A DNA stretch of 64,000 bases from Nautilus pompilius (Eukaryota; Mollusca; Cephalopoda; Nautilida; Nautilidae), in contig JACATO010001015.1 of NCBI GenBank assembly GCA_018389105.1, positions 273,223-337,222 on the forward strand, written 5' to 3'. Shown piece after piece: positions 34,401 to 45,388 of this stretch. The notes below the pieces were generated by a model. That model was not told the DNA's origin. It saw only the letters and a list, made by a program, of their open reading frames with translations, and did not search any database. Position 1 is the first letter of the stretch. Each line of letters opens with the position of its first letter. The translations under genes were made by a program, and so were the position numbers.

Positions 34401-36964
34401 TACAATTTTTAACATATAGCATAATATATCAGTAAATACAAACAGTAAAATTGAATTTTTATTTTGTCTGAAATAAGTGTAACTGTAGATACTGACAATA
34501 TTTTGTAAAATTTTCTTTAGAAATTGTAGTGTTCCACAAATGATTTGTAGTATTAAATTATTTCTACTCGTTTGGATATATTTAGTAATTTTCTGTCTGC
34601 AAAAATTTGGAAAAAAAAAATTATATTTTTGTACAATGTAGCTATACTGCTGTATTATTGTCTAAATTCTGTTTGAAAATAATACAAGATTAAAAGCATG
34701 TTTTTTGAAATAAAGAAGCAAACCATAGAATTTCAGTAAAAGGGTTAGCAGCTAACAACTTATGAATCACTTGTTTGCAGCTTTTATAAGGAACAACTAG
34801 AAAATTCATTTTGTTTTTAAAGCTGTTTTCTTTTAAGAAAATGAATATTTATAATTATTAAGCAGAGTGTCTTTTAAATAATAATTCTACAGTCTGGTCT
34901 TAAAATGAGTTTGGAAAGATATTGTGTAGAATTCATGTCTCAGTAAAACTTAACAGATACTTTCACTTTGCAATAGATTGAATGCCACTTAGTGATATAA
35001 ATTTTCTTAATATTACTAGTGAAAGATGTTATTTTTGAAATGTTTGGACTGTAAAGATTATTTATCAATTGTGTATAGATTTCATTAAAATTTATTAATA
35101 GTAGCTTTAAGATTCTGTAGACTAGCAAATTAGTATGAAGTTCTATTGATAATTGTCCAAATTTATATAACAGTTTTACACAAAAATAATTAAATACAAA
35201 TGTTATTAATGTACAGTGTATATTTTAGTTGAAAAAAATGCTAAAATTTTGAAGTATTTTGTCAATTAACTTTCAAGTGAGTGTGGCAGTTGCTTTTAGA
35301 GTGTTCTTATGACTGCAGTGATCATGTAGTGCAAAACATTGATTATCTTTTCTGAAACAGGAAATAATATTAAAAAGATTAGATAATCATACTTTAATGT
35401 CTTTATATAATAATAGCTCTTTTGCAAGGGTAATAAATTTAGAATAATACTTGGTAGACTCTTTAAAACTACACTGTTCTCTAATTCTTATTGGAGAGAA
35501 AATTACACATTAATGGATGTCTGTATGTAAATACTTTAATTTAAAAGTCTGTATTTGACTTGACCTAAGCAGATTAAATTTTTTTTTAAAAAGAGAAAAA
35601 TGTTAAAACTATGTGGTCATTTGTAATCTTGTTAATTGTGTAGTTCCACTGCTGTGTCTAGTTTGTATCAGCCATGCAATGTGTGATACCATCTCTGAAA
35701 ATCTTGTATTATAATTCATTGTTAATAGTAGTTTACTAGTCTAGTATAAAAGAGATAAAAGAATAGAGTTGCCTTGTGCTAAAGGATGTTTCATATTTTG
35801 AAATAAATATTTATATTATTTTGGGCCTCAGAAATGTTTTGTCATTTTTCCAACAATTGATTTTATATTTTAAAATGTCCTTTTAGTTTGAACCTGTCCA
35901 TTCTTGGGTGGCATGGAAACGATTAGTAAGCCAACAACTTCACTACTGGTTGCTGATACAATACAGAACATCTCTGAAAGCCATTGTATTTTCCATTAGT
36001 GTTGGGCAGTTTAAGAAAACAAAAAGGTGTTAATCTATATTTACCCTGTAAAAATTGTTTACGTACAATTACATTATAGAAATTTTTAATAATTTATACA
36101 AATTTATTTTCTGGCATAAATGTATTCTTTTTAGTTAGAAATAAATTGTTTTTAAATTATTTAAAGTTCACTGAAACTAATGGGAAAAGAATTATGCTCT
36201 TCATGCAAGTTTTCAGGGTTTTTTAATCTTCAATAAATTATATCAATTTTAAGATGATAAATGTGTATAAATCTGATTTGATGCTACTAGTTAAAATTTG
36301 GTGTAATTTTTCTTTTCTATAATTTCCTATTTTTATGAACTGTTTGTTTGGATGCTAGTCCAAGTGACACAAACAGATTAATAAATCACAATGTATTAAC
36401 AGACAAAAAGAATATTTAAAAATTCCCATTTGTAAATGAGAATAGTAGTACTTTTGGACTATATTTTAATTGCTTGCTTAAAGGGTTATTTTCATCTGTA
36501 CATTTTTTTTTTAATAGACTACAGAATTTTAATTAAAATAATTTAAATTTGTCAACTTCTCTCAGCATTGTAAACTTTGCAGACATTCATGAATTGCAGT
36601 AATTTAGGTCCCATAAGCATTTTTTTTTACTGGCTTAATATTGTTTATTGTACTAGAATTTATTAATTACTATAATAAACTTCTCACATTTTGTATACCT
36701 TATCTTCCTGAATATATGGTTGGCTATCTTATGCTACCAAATTAATATAAAGGAACTAATAATTACATTATTTTACTTTTCATTTTAGTAGATAAAAAGA
36801 ATCTTTAGAGTTTTATCGACAGTAAATTTTGCAAACATTCACAAATTGCAATAATGTACATAGAATGTTTTTTCCTTTTTTATATTGTTAAAAAAAAAAA
36901 CATCTTATTAGCTTAAATACATAAGTATAATAAGCTTTTTTACATATTGAAAACCAAGATGTCC

Positions 36965-37290
36965 CTAATTGTTTCTGTGTTGTTTCAGTCATCTCTACCT
37001 GTCTTTGCAAACAATAGAATGCCAGCTCAAAATGATACCTCATTAACTCTCATGCCATGTCCATTATGATATGTCAACCAAGCTGGCACGTCTGTAATAC
37101 ATCATATGTTTACCACTGGCTCAATGTCCGAAGCTTTATAAAGAAAATGACATTTAATTATGGAAAAACTGATGATTGTTCAAGGAAAAATAGAGGCACT
37201 GTCACGCAATCTCAAAGACAATACTTTCACCTGGCTGCTGAAGCTTTATACATGTTTTTTTATACATTCATTATTTCATATGACTATTTT
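36965..37290. promoter_or_regulatory. Candidate conserved non-coding patch downstream of the gene
   Basis: About 325 bp of complex sequence with a chance open frame (37057-37338, no recognisable protein). It includes CAAGCTGGCACG, TTTAATTATGG and CACCTGGCTGCTG. It is unlike the surrounding AT repeats. Could be regulatory or part of a transcript; inferred only. Confidence 0.25.
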
Positions 37291-38274
37291 AAGGTTGGAA
37301 GAATAAAACTACATATTGAATATTACAATACTAGATGATATATTTAAATACTACAAAGCATCTCCATGTTAATCTCTAGGTGCTGATACTCTTATGAGAT
37401 TATTTGATTAGCATATCAAAAAGCAGTAAAAAGATTGTATATTAATATTTTTTTCCTCCTATAAATAACAATTATAATTTGATCTACAAATTATTTTATT
37501 AATTTGGGTTTTAGGTAAGTTTAAGTAAATCAACTGGTTGATTTAAACTATCCTAATTTCAGAAAGGTTTAGCATATGGACTGCTGTTTTCAAATGTTAT
37601 TTACATCTGGAATATTTTTTAAAAAATATATGTATCTGTAGCTTTTTAAACAAGCATCTGAATAATTTTCTATCAAATATATACTGCATACTTTTTCTGT
37701 GCATATAGCAAATCAAGCAGTTTTCAAAATTTATAATGCAACTTGGACTAAATCTCATTCTCTCTTTCCTCTTGTGTGCATTTAGTGAATGCTGAGTCTC
37801 CTTTTGATATAGGTGCAATCACCTGTTTCTGCCTTATTAGAATTACGATTATGGTATTAAGTTCAACTCTATTTGTTCCCCTCATATGCGCACCTGATGG
37901 AGCTGAGTAATCATCTCATGTAAGTAAAAGTGTAACTAGGATCAGTCATGATTAGAGAACACTTTTTTACAAACATCCTAAATTGAGAAACAGTAAAGAT
38001 GATGATGATATAATCTCTTAACTTTCTCCCGATTGCTTTAAAGAAGCAGATGCTAATCTGTCAGTATTTGGTAAGGTGAATAGACTTATTTGGCTTGGCA
38101 TTAGCCTACAACCAGTAAAGTGTCAGTGTATTTGAATCAACAATTTTAGGTTGCCATAAGATAAAATGAAAAAATATAAGTGTCACATCCTAGGCCAGCT
38201 TTAATCCCTGGTACCAAAATATTGTCACTTTTACACAATTACCCATCAGAAAATTTGAGTTATAATCTTTCCAT

Positions 38275-38891
38275 TGTTACAATATGTACCCCTTAAAGTA
38301 ACTACGTTATGCAACAGCGAGAGTCAAACCAACAAACACTAATTACTTTAGACTTCCAAAAAAAATATTATACCCAGCAGTGATATTATTACAATCCTAT
38401 CACAGACAGTTAATACAGTTAGATCCAGATATATGTTACTCACAGGTAACTAAACTCAATCCAACACTGCAATGCAAATAAATAGGGTAGCCAATACAAA
38501 AACTTATCTGAAGTTGCCAACAGTCAAAGCTGCTCTGGATATGGTCCCTCTGGTTACTCCATTGGTTGGGAAATCCAGCATCTTATTTCAAATGTCTGTT
38601 ACACACACTGCTTGATATTCACTTGCAGGTTAACAGTTCTTCTGCCCTGGAAAGGGTCCACTCTAGGTCTTCTCTCTTATAAAGTATCATTTATATGACA
38701 ATAGACATAGCTGGACAGAGGTCAGTGTGCCTGGTCAACATTTATAAAAGATCACCCACACCAGAGTCTGGTCTGGCTCCCAAGTGTCCAGGCGCCACAA
38801 TAACAAATGAGTCCCACCAGAAATTTCCTCTCTCTCACACAAACCAGTTTCATGATAAAAAAAAATCACATATGTATGAGGGCTGATAACA
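38275..38891 (-). repeat. 3' LTR of the Gmr1-like element (617 bp)
   Basis: On the + strand it starts TGTTAC and ends GATAACA, the inverted short termini usual for LTRs. It matches the other LTR throughout, apart from scattered substitutions, an 8-bp insertion/deletion near 38340 and the absence of the minisatellite. It contains a single copy of the 64-bp unit at about 38699-38755, the unamplified state. Confidence 0.88.
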
Positions 38892-38906
38892 CTCCCCCCC
38901 CCCCTT
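38892..38906 (-). other. Polypurine tract of the LTR retrotransposon
   Basis: Read on the minus strand, AAAGGGGGGGGGGGAG-like purines directly precede the 3' LTR start TGTTATC. This is the expected primer site for second-strand synthesis and fixes the element's orientation as minus. Confidence 0.8.
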
Positions 38907-38999
38907 TGCAAAAAAAAAGAAACAGATCATAAGGGAGGTTTTCTTTAAACCAGAAATAGTAACCAACATTTTTCAGGGAAGAAACAATCTAACATTTTC

Positions 39000-40140
39000 T
39001 AGTTTCTTGACAATGCATCAGAAAAAACATCATCTTTACCTTTGACATGCTGAATTTCCAAATTGTACTCCTGCATCATCAAACTCCACCTCAACACCCT
39101 TTGATTTTTACCTTTCATCCTATTAATGAATGGGTGGATTATGATCAGTTAACACTATCACAGGATGTACTGCATCTCAAATATACTTCAAAATGCTGAA
39201 GAGCTAAAATCAGTGATAATGCTTGTCTATTGTACTGTAGTTACACAGACTTTTATTGAACTTCTTGGAGAAGTAACACAGGGTGATCAACACTTGTCAT
39301 CACCTTCATGCAATAATACAGAACCTGCCCCAATATCATTTGCATCAACTGCCACTTTGAACTGTTTGTTAAAATTTGGAGCTTGTAGTACAGGAGCATG
39401 AAGTAGTAAGAATTTTACTTTTTCCGAGAGCTTTCTGACACTCATCAGACCAGGAAAATTTTGTCCTTTTCTTAAAAAGGATTGGTGAGTGGTGATACAA
39501 CATCAGAAAACTTTTGACAGTACTTTCTGTAATAACCAACTACACCTAAGAATCTCATCAACTCCTTACTAGATTGAACAGGAAAATCCATAATGGCTTC
39601 AACTTTGGCTTAATAGGTTTTACCTGACCCTGACCTATTTTGTGGCCAAGAAAATTCAAATAAGCTTTTCCAAAATCACTCTTCACAAAGTTTACAGTTA
39701 ACTTTGGTTCTTTTAGTCTGTTGAACAGTTCCCTAATGCAATGCATGTGTTCTTTCCATGTATCACTGTAAATAATCAAATCATCAATGTAAGCTTCACA
39801 ACTCTCCAATCCAAAGATAACAGTGTTAATCATCCTTTGAAAAGTTGCACCAGAATTTTTCATCCCAAATGGCATCACCTTATATTGATACAACCCATCT
39901 GGTGTACTAAATGCAGCAATTTCCTTTGCTCTTTCTGTTAAGGGCACCTGCCAGTATCCCTTGAGTAATCAAACTTACTGACATACTTCACATTACCCAC
40001 TCTATCAATGCAATCATCCACTCTAGGTATAGGATATGAATCAGTTTTTGTGACAGCATTGACTTTTTTTCGAAAATCTATACAAAATCTCTGGGATCCG
40101 TCAGGTTTTGCACTAAAATACATGGTGAACTCCAACTGCT
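39000..40140 (-). pseudogene. Reverse transcriptase and RNase H of the Gmr1-like element (broken)
   Basis: Minus-strand reading gives reverse transcriptase: FRKKVNAVTKTDSYPIPRVD near 40050, FGMKNSGATFQRMIN near 39850, then the active-site box YIDDLIIYSD with the two Asp at about 39780-39791. ELMRFLGVVGYYRKYCQKFS follows near 39560. RNase H follows with VDANDIGAGSVLLHEG near 39340 and LALQHFEVYL near 39200, ending with GKDDVFSDALS near 39010. Frameshifts occur near 39950, 39460, 39290 and at several points in RNase H, with in-frame stops. No functional enzyme is expected. Confidence 0.85.
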
Positions 40141-40740
40141 GCTACTATGTTCACTCATATCATTTGCCAACATATAATTAACTTCTCTATGCATTTGAGC
40201 CAATTCGTTCAGATTACAATGGTATGGATGCTGTTTTATAGGTAGTGCATCCCCAATGTCAACATCATGACAAATAACATCAGTACGACTTGGAGTGTCT
40301 AAAAACAGTACCTTGAACTCATTAATCAAATCTCTTTGTTCATGAGGTTGTAAGTGTGATACTTTTTCGCACAAGTTTTTAATAACCTCAGAATTTTGCA
40401 GTTTGATTGAACAACCAGGAATATCGAGATCAGAATCAGTATAAATAATAGGATATACTTCTGTTTGATCACCATTAGTCACTGGAGCCAAAACAGCAGC
40501 TATCCCTTGATCTGCACCGGGCTTTCTTTCATGGTATAGTTTGATCATGTTCACATGGCAGAGCCGTCTGGTTTTCCTACGTTCAGGTGTTTTCACTATA
40601 TAGCTAAGGCCATTGTCTTGGCTTAAGAATGTATCAGACAAATCAATGTCCTTTTCGGATTCTAAGGTCTTGCTCATAGCTCTGGTCACTACACACGAAG
40701 GAAAAATATCAGGGAAGTCTTCAATCTTCTCTGTATCTGC
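40141..40740 (-). pseudogene. Residual integrase tail and linker preceding reverse transcriptase
   Basis: An open stretch on the minus strand (from about 40689) starts VTRAMSK and DIDLSDTFLS. It then goes directly to DNGLSYIVKTPERRKTRR and LCHVNMIKLYHER (about 40620-40530). That second block is the C-terminal tail typical after the integrase core in gypsy-group elements. The integrase zinc finger and DDE core that should lie between LSDTFL and the tail are missing, consistent with an internal deletion of over a kilobase at about 40615-40630. Downstream, LPIKQHPYH and SSWSSPCILV lead into reverse transcriptase in the same frame. Confidence 0.7.
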
Positions 40741-41106
40741 TCACATCTTAGGTTTCTCCATGACTTTTGGCTCAAGCAGCACTGTTCCGCCAGCAAGATC
40801 ATTCCCAATCAGTAAATGGACCCCATGTACAGGAATGGAAGGTCTAATGCCTACCACAACCGGACCTGTCTCATAGATTGAGTTCAGGTGAATGGAATGG
40901 AGTGGGATGCTGATGCTACTACCTTCAATCTTTTGCATCAGAATATTGACTCCTGTGTATGTTTTGTCTGACAGAGGCAAGATTCCTTCTAGTAGCAAGG
41001 TTTGTGAACTGCCAGTGTGTCTCAGTATTTTTATGGGTCTCATGTTAGATCCTTCTGCAGACAGAGACAAATGCATCTGAAACAAAAGGCTTATATATGG
41101 CTTCAA
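40741..41106 (-). pseudogene. Retropepsin-type protease with active-site Asp replaced by His
   Basis: The minus-strand reading carries ILRHTGSSQTLLLEG near 41025-40980, where the family has Asp-Thr-Gly. The codon at 41017-41019 reads CAC (His) on the coding strand, one transition/transversion away from an Asp codon. The later GVHLLIGNDLAGG block near 40810, matching the second conserved protease region, is retained. The frame is open for 121 codons. Without the Asp this domain would be inactive. Confidence 0.75.
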
Positions 41107-42273
41107 TTGGTCCCTCCCTGAGTTGGTACTCTACCTGGGTTACCTCTGTGGGGGATCTTGGAGTGAGGATGTTAACTAAAGCACTTGTTGTTTGGTCTTT
41201 GTTCCTTTTCTGAAGGATCCAACAGTTACTAATTAAATGTCCCCTCTTCTTATAGTGAGCACACACACTACTGGGTTGGATTTAGTATCAACTGTCTTTT
41301 CTCTGGACTGGCTCTGATTTCCCTTGAAGTACTGTCTTTTCGGAGGAGACTTAAAAATAAAATGTTTAAACATGTTCTTGTGAGTGAGAGCATTGTCATC
41401 TGCAAGCTCAGCTGCATGGTGAAGTGTAGTGACTTTCTGTTCATCCAAGAAAGTCCGAAGGTCAATGAATAGACCTCTTTTAAACTCTTCAATGAGGATG
41501 AGTTTTCTGAGTTACTGAAAGTTTTCTCCCACTTCTTTTGAATTACATCATATGTCAAAAAGTGTTTCCTTTTCTCTGGAAAACTCCACATATATCTGAC
41601 CCTCTTGTTTTTTCAGGTTTCTGAACTTCTGTCTTAGGCCTCAGGAACCAGTTCATAGGCTTTCAAAATAGCCGCTTTGACAATTTTGTAGTCTGCACTA
41701 TCCTCCACTGATAAGGCAGAATAAACCTCCTGGGCACGACCCACCAGCTTGCTTTGTAGTAACATGGTCCAATATGACTCCGGCAAATTCAGGTTTGCAG
41801 CCACCTTCTCAAAATGGAGAAAGTATTTGTCCACCTCATTCTCATGAAACAGTGGTACCAACCTAACAAACTTGGCAACATCCAAGTCTGCATTTGAAGC
41901 ATGTGACCTTTGACCTTTTAATGTGTGCTTCCTTTTCCAGCTCTTTCATTTTTAGCTCATGTTCATGGATCTCTCTCCTTTCTTCAGCTTCTTGTTGTCT
42001 TAACCTAAACTGATATTCAAGTTCTAGTCTTTTCAGGGAAATCACATAAATAGATGTTTCCAGTGACTTCAAGGCATCTTTTGGTAAAATATCTTCTTCC
42101 ACCAAATATCCTAGAATAACTTGTGTAATCTCTGCCTTCCGCATAGCTGTTTTGACATCCAGCTCATAATGATGACCAAACTCCAACAATTCATTCTTTC
42201 TCATACCTTTGATTGCATCAACAGATGGATTCTTTTCAGACTCCACTAAAAACTTGGACAATTTGAAAGCCAT
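41107..42273 (-). pseudogene. Gag of the Gmr1-like element, frame-disrupted
   Basis: Starts ATG at 42273 (MAFKLSKFLVES) with an N-terminal domain, then a charged coiled-coil stretch (LELEYQFRLRQQEAEERRE near 42010). A capsid-like block with FVRLVPLFHENEVDKYFLHF near 41870 and NLNLPESYWTMLLQSKLVG near 41790 comes next. A nucleocapsid-like zinc knuckle follows, reading CAHYKKRGHLISNC near 41265-41225. The knuckle lacks its second Cys: TAT (Tyr) is present where TGT would be expected. Frameshifts near 41890, 41640, 41490 and 41270 break the frame. Confidence 0.75.
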
Positions 42274-42383
42274 ATTTTCTGCTTGCTGGTTTCACAATAG
42301 CAACACAATAGGAAAAATATAAGAGTTGATTAATGCCAAATACTCAAAAAAAATATTGCAGGTCCTGGACAAGCCTCCAATTC

Positions 42384-44492
42384 TGTTACTATGCGTATCC
42401 CTTAAAAGAACTACATTACGCAACAGCGAGAGTCAAACCAACAAACAATAAACACTAATTACTTTAGACTTCCAAAATATATATTATACCCAGCAGTGAT
42501 ATTATTACAATCCTATCACGGACAGTTAATACAGTTAGATCCAGATATATGTTACTCACAGGTAACTAAATTCAATCCAGCACTGCAATACAATAAATAG
42601 GGTAGCCAATACAAAAATTTAAATGAAGTTGCCGACAGTCAAAGCTGCTCTGGATATGGTCCCTCTGGTTGCTTGGTTGGTTGAGAAATCCGTCATCTTA
42701 TTTCGAATGACCATTAACGTATTGCTTGATATTCACTTGCGGGTTAACAATTCTTCTGTCGAGAAAGGGTCCGCTAGGTCTTCTCTTATAGAGTATCCTT
42801 TGCTGACAATAGACATAGCCTGACAGAGGTCGGTGTATCTGGTTAACATCTATAAAATGGTATTGGCAGGACAATGGACATAGCCGGACGGAGGTGGTGT
42901 ATCTGGTTAACATCTATAAAGTGGTATTGGCAGGACAATGGACATAGCCGGACAAAGGTGGTGTATTTGGTCAACATCTATAAAGTGGTATTGGCAGGAC
43001 AATGGACATAGCCGGACGGCAGTGGTGTATTTGGTCAACATCTATAAAGTGGTATTGGCAGGACAATGGACATAGCCGGACAAAGGTGGTGTATCTGGTT
43101 AACATCTATAAAGTGGTATTGGCAGGACAATGGACATAGCCGGACGGAGGTGGTGTATTTTGTCAACATCTATAAAGTGGTATTGGCAGGACAATGGACA
43201 TAGCCGGACGGAGGTGGTGTATTTTGTCAACATCTATAAAGTGGTATTGGCAGGACAATGGACATAGCCGGACGGAGGTGGTGTATTTTGTCAACATCTA
43301 TAAAGTGGTATTGGCAGGACAATGGACATAGCCGGACGGCGGTGGTGTATTTTGTCAACATCTATAAAGTGGTATTGGCAGGACAATGGACATAGCCGGA
43401 CAAAGGTGGTGTATCTGGTTAACATCTATAAAGTGGTATTGGCAGGACAATGGACATAGCCGGACGGAGGTGGTGTATCTGGTTAACATCTATAAAGTGG
43501 TATTGGCAGGACAATGGACATAGCCGGACGGAGGTGGTGTATTTGGTCAACATCTATAAAGTGGTATTGGCAGGACAATGGACATAGCCGGACAAAGGTG
43601 GTGTATCTGGTTAACATCTATAAAGTGGTATTGGCAGGACAATGGACATAGCCGGACGGCAGTGGTGTATTTTGTCAACATCTATAAAGTGGTATTGGCA
43701 GGACAATGGACATAGCCGGACAAAGGTGGTGTATCTGGTTAACATCTATAAAGTGGTATTGGCAGGACAATGGACATAGCCGGACGGAGGTGGTGTATTT
43801 GGTCAACATCTATAAAGTGGTATTGGCAGGACAATGGACATAGCCGCACAAAGGTGGTGTATTTTGTCAACATCTATAAAGTGGTATTGGCAGGACAATG
43901 GACATAGCCGGACAAAGGTGGTGTATCTGGTTAACATCTATAAAGTGGTATTGGCAAGACAATGGACATAGCCGGACAAAGGTCGGTGTATCTGGTTAAC
44001 ATCTATAAAATGGTATTGGCAGGACAATGGACATAGCCAGACAGCGGTGGTGTATTTTGTCAACATCTATAAAGTGGTATTGGCAAGACAATGGACATAG
44101 CCGGACAAAGGTGGTGTATCTGGTTAACATCTATAAAGTGGTATTGGCAGGACAATGGACATAGCCGGACGGAGGTGGTGTATTTGGTCAACATCTATAA
44201 AGTGGTATTGGCAGGACAATGGACATAGCCGTACAAAGGTGGTGTATTTGGTCAACATCTATAAAGTGGTATTGGCAAGACAATGGACATAGCCGGACGG
44301 AGGTCAGTGTGCCAGGTCAACATTTATAAAAGATCACTGACACGACGATGACCAGACCCAGCCTCCCAGTGTCCAGGCGCCACAATAAAAAAAATGAGTC
44401 CCACCAGAATTTCCTATCTCTCACACACAAACCAGTTTCGTGATAAAAATAAATTAAAAAAAAAAATCACATATGTATGAGGGCTGGTAACG
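42384..44492 (-). repeat. 5' LTR of the Gmr1-like element, expanded to 2.1 kb
   Basis: Starts TGTTACTATGC and ends GGTAACG (the final base mutated from A). It aligns with the 617-bp LTR at both ends, about 420 bp on the left (42384-42804) and 150 bp on the right (44340-44492). The length difference of about 1.5 kb is entirely the 64-bp tandem array. Confidence 0.85.
42805..44342. repeat. 24-copy minisatellite, 64-bp unit, inside the LTR
   Basis: Unit starts GACAATGGACATAGCCGGAC and ends GTGGTATTGGCAG. Successive unit starts are at 42805, 42870, 42934, 42998, 43062 and so on to 44279. Twenty-three intervals fit 64 bp each, except two of 65 bp. Units differ at a few positions in combinatorial fashion (GGACAAAGG, GGACGGAGG or GGACGGCAG; CTGGTTAAC, TTGGTCAAC or TTTGTCAAC). 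The first unit resembles the left half and the last unit the right half of the single copy in the other LTR. The array therefore grew from that one unit. Confidence 0.95.
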
Positions 44493-44925
44493 CCATACAC
44501 AAATGGGAAGAGGTGTCCAACTGGTATCAAGATGTATGCCCAATGCTTTGTAATGACATCAGATAAGTGTTGGGGGCATATTTTTGAGAAAATACATTTT
44601 TAGGTTTACTACCTGGACTTAAACTATTGACTTTAAAATAATGGTGTGATCCACAATTCGTTTTCTGGGATGACTACTGGTGTAATAATATAGCATTTGG
44701 CCCTGCAGTTCTAACTCTACAATTCCACTGTTAATATTAATCATAGTCAAAACAAATTTACCATTATTAAAATGTTTTTTATTCAGAAACAATTTTTTAT
44801 GTTTTAATTGAGGTTTCTTACCATTCTGTTAGACCAGAGGGCTCAATTACATCTACATCGTACCATTCTGTCATAACCAAGCCTTCTAGTTTATCTACAT
44901 CACCAATCTGTTGTAATTGAGTTCT

Positions 44926-44994
44926 CAGAATGGTGTGATGCCAACAGACCAAAGATCTCAATTACGATTGGTCTAACAGCATCACACCATTCTG
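44926..44994. repeat. 69-bp hairpin palindrome
   Basis: Arms CAGAATGGTGTGATGC (44926-44941) and GCATCACACCATTCTG (44979-44994) are perfect complements. Pairing continues inward with AGACCA/TGGTCT, enclosing a loop of about 17 bases. A partly similar fragment (taccattctgttagaccag) occurs 100 bp upstream. It could be a small inverted-repeat element or a structured RNA; no target duplication is evident. Confidence 0.7.
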
Positions 44995-45370
44995 GATCAC
45001 AGTTTATCAGTGAAGGAGGAACTCTCCTTTTATGAAATCAATTTTAGGCTTAATTATCTAGTTAATTACCCTTGGACAACAGTTAGTCAATTCCATATAA
45101 AGAAAAATAATAGACAAATTTTATTTCTGAAATTTTTCTTAGTTCAAATGCTTCAGACTTTTCTTGAAAGCTAATTACTAAATATAAAGTATTATATTAT
45201 AATTATTAAGTATGAATCTAGGGTGTCATGTATACCAAGAGACTTCTTGCATCCCTTTATTCAACCACAAGTATAAAACTTCAAACTTTTTTTTTTCGGT
45301 TGTCAGTCGGTAAATCTACGATTCTTTTTTTGTGTTAACTCATTTGCTTAATTTTAGTTTCTACAAGAAA

Positions 45371-45388
45371 GCCGGAATCTATTCCGGC
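45371..45388. promoter_or_regulatory. Palindromic pair of ETS-type GGAA sites
   Basis: GCCGGAAT and ATTCCGGC are perfect inverted arms separated by CT. Each arm contains CCGGAA, the high-affinity ETS core, in opposite orientation. It lies at the boundary where CpG-rich sequence begins. Binding by an ETS protein is an inference. Confidence 0.4.

Larger units (their letters stand above)
31052..38274 (+). other. 3' UTR and downstream AT-rich flank
   Basis: The 3' UTR starts after the TAA at 31049-31051. The first AATAAA hexamer lies at 31488-31493. Another AATAAA at 35802-35807 is followed by a T/G-rich stretch, so a very long 3' UTR is possible; the sequence alone does not decide. A higher-GC patch at about 32590-33010 has short open frames on both strands that I cannot assign. 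Complex non-coding patches occur at about 36965-37290 and 37840-38160. The rest is low in complexity. Confidence 0.5.
38275..44492 (-). mobile_element. Ty3/gypsy-type LTR retrotransposon with Gmr1-like domain order, minus strand
   Basis: The element is bounded by two long terminal repeats (38275-38891 and 42384-44492) and a 4-bp CCAT duplication (38271-38274 and 44493-44496). On the minus strand the order is 5' LTR, gag, protease, integrase C-terminal tail, reverse transcriptase, RNase H, polypurine tract, 3' LTR. Placing integrase before reverse transcriptase is the arrangement described for Gmr1-like elements, unlike ordinary Ty3/gypsy. RNase H ends with a SDALSR-type sequence about 110 bp before the 3' LTR, leaving no room for integrase after it. 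The copy is dead: integrase core deleted, protease Asp replaced, frames broken. The 5' LTR is inflated by a minisatellite. Confidence 0.85.

Noticed and set aside
42805..44342. Satellite DNA or centromeric array
   Set aside because: The array begins and ends exactly within an LTR and shares its unit with the sister LTR, so it is an LTR-internal expansion.
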